A stretch of 64,000 nucleotides of DNA from Brachionus manjavacas (taxonomy: Eukaryota > Rotifera > Eurotatoria > Ploima > Brachionidae): assembly GCA_019054805.1 (NCBI GenBank), contig JAHQIY010000032.1, positions 1 through 64,000 on the forward strand. The letters run 5' to 3'. A model generated the notes under the pieces. The model was not told the DNA's origin, did no database searches, and saw only the letters and a program-made list of their open reading frames with translations. Both the position numbers and the translations under genes were made by a program. How positions within the stretch are numbered: the first letter of the stretch is position 1; every line of letters starts with the position of its first letter. This document shows positions 62,568 to 64,000 of the stretch, piece after piece.

Positions 62568-64000
62568 AAGATTCCAACAGATTCTTGAAAATCTCACTCG
62601 TAGAGATCTAAAAGAAATTATGTAAAAGTTGATTTTTGGATTTTCTACCCTGATTGCCCCATATCCTTTATTAGACTAGTGATATTAATTCATGGATTTT
62701 TGAATTTAAATCAATTATAAGTTCATATTCGTTAAAATGTAAAAAATTTATTTCAAATTGTGTTTTTAATATATAAATCTAATTTTATAAGTTACTGATA
62801 TAAAATCAAAAATACATTAACCACTAAAAAAAGGACATTTAAAAATGATTCCCATTAAAATAGGATCTGTTTTCTAAAATTAATGAATGACGCCGTTGTT
62901 AAATATTTAGCTCTAATAAGTTTTAGTACAATTTCGTTTGGATAGATGTCAAATATTACATTTCTAAATTGATTCTTCAAATTTTATTCTCAATTATATA
63001 ATTTGTGAATCAAATCAAAAAATCCGTTATTACGGTAATTAAAAATTATGCACATTTAAATAACTTCTGATATAATTCCTTAATTAAATGAAATTCGTAT
63101 ATAAGAAATCAATTTGTATTTTTACAAAGAATAAATTTAACTTAGTTTCTAAACCTTATATTAGTTTCTAAACCTTATGAAATTCGTTATTTTTGAATGG
63201 ATTCGTGTTTTCAAATTCACCATTAAATAACCAATCGTTTTTTTTCTAATATACATGAAATTGGTTGTAAATGAATCAATTCATACATTTGGAAATTCAT
63301 ATATTCAAGTTTGATTCGATTGGAGCCAAAAAATACATAGTATAAATATTAATTAATCTATTAAAAATGAATAATTATATGATAATCTTTGTTAGAATGG
63401 TGATTTAAATCCTATTCAATGAAATCACCTCAGTTGAGATATTCTTACTAGAGGAACCGGGCAAAAACGTAACGGTAAATATTTTCATATTTATTAGACT
63501 TGTGAATTTTATTCATATTTTGATTAAATTTGAATTATTATCATCAAAATATACGAATTTATTTATCAAAAACAAATTTCATGTATTTTTCGAACCAAAA
63601 AATATTTAATTTGGATATATATTTTAATTTTTTTTAAAATTGGTTAATTTAAGCCTTTGTAAATCAAATTTTTAAATATATCTTTATTCAAAAGCGAATG
63701 ATTATATATTAGCAAAAATTTTAGATTTTTATGAAAATCTATAATATTTTTATAAATTGTTTATTAATTTATTGTTTGAATTATTCTTTTTTATCCTATT
63801 TTGTGAATATTTTTTATCAACTAAATTTTTTGATTTAAAATCAAGAACCATTCAATATAGAATAAATTTTAGAAATCGTTTTTGAAATGGATTTTTAGAA
63901 ACCAGTCTAAACGTATGAAAAAACATTTCGAAAAAGTTTTTTTTTTTTAAATACCATTATTTCAGGTCCATTAAAAGCTGAAGACATAAATCATTTTGCA
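62568..64000. repeat. Distal right arm: a arm, spacer and b/d sequence, non-coding
   Basis: Mirror of 4315-5747. Includes gggcaatcagggtag sequence inverted near 62640-62662, foldback arm a (62790-63360), the cctcagttgagatattctta spacer and the start of the d block (from about 63790, shortened relative to other units). Nothing coding is visible. Confidence 0.72.

Larger units (their letters stand above)
40137..64000. repeat. Right arm of the giant inverted repeat (runs off the window)
   Basis: Reverse complement of 4315-28138. Unit types occur in mirrored order (B, A, B, A outward from the centre on both sides). Most differences from the left arm are homopolymer lengths, but there are also true substitutions and short insertions, for example near 60262-60300 and throughout 63560-63720. 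Confidence 0.88.

Noticed and set aside
4315-64000. Simple fold-back sequencing chimera as the sole explanation
   Set aside because: The centre is a 12-kb asymmetric region and several variant tracts are not mirrored. Misassembly remains possible and is listed as a check.

Overview
The window is AT-rich eukaryotic repeat DNA with no intact host gene that I can recognise. A decayed non-LTR retrotransposon end (1-928) and a broken DDE transposase joined to a SWIM zinc finger point to an invertebrate animal. AT-rich rotifers or arthropods would fit, but the sequence does not settle it. There is no tRNA, rRNA, CRISPR array or bacterial-type operon.

Layout. The retrotransposon 3' end stops at a (CTA)n tail (947-964) and is followed by diverged repeat DNA (965-5747). 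From 4315 to the right edge the window is one very large inverted repeat. The left arm (4315-28138) is the reverse complement of the right arm (40137-64000), with matching coordinates summing to about 68270-68320. A roughly 12 kb asymmetric centre separates the arms. Inside the arms are head-to-tail units of about 4.28 kb: 11996-16274, 16275-20550, 20551-24822 and 24823-28138 (cut short) on the left, and 35093-39372, 39373-43458, 43459-47736, 47737-52018 and 52019-56299 on the right. The units alternate between two sequence types (A and B), and the alternation is itself mirrored.

Each unit holds the 3' part of a DNA transposon (SWIM domain plus a long terminal inverted repeat), an array of about nine degenerate 47-bp repeats, a single-copy-like block and an old foldback pair. 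The best copy of the parent transposon is 32310-35092 (2.78 kb, terminal inverted repeats of about 400-420 bp). Two further copies, 5756-8049 and 60244-62559, are mirror images near the arm ends. A transposon fragment at 28131-29035 sits exactly where unit orientation flips. All transposase copies are dead: shared stop codons show inactivation before amplification.

Interpretation (inference). The central unit (29036-35092) looks like the long ancestral form. Removing 31753-34225 and about 530 bp near 30383-30913 gives the 4.28-kb unit, which was then amplified as A/B dimers and duplicated in inverted orientation. Variant tracts that are not mirrored argue against a simple fold-back read artefact and suggest conversion between copies, but low-quality-looking sequence at the left arm's inner end means the assembly must be checked. 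There is no gene system here; the novelty is the nested repeat architecture.
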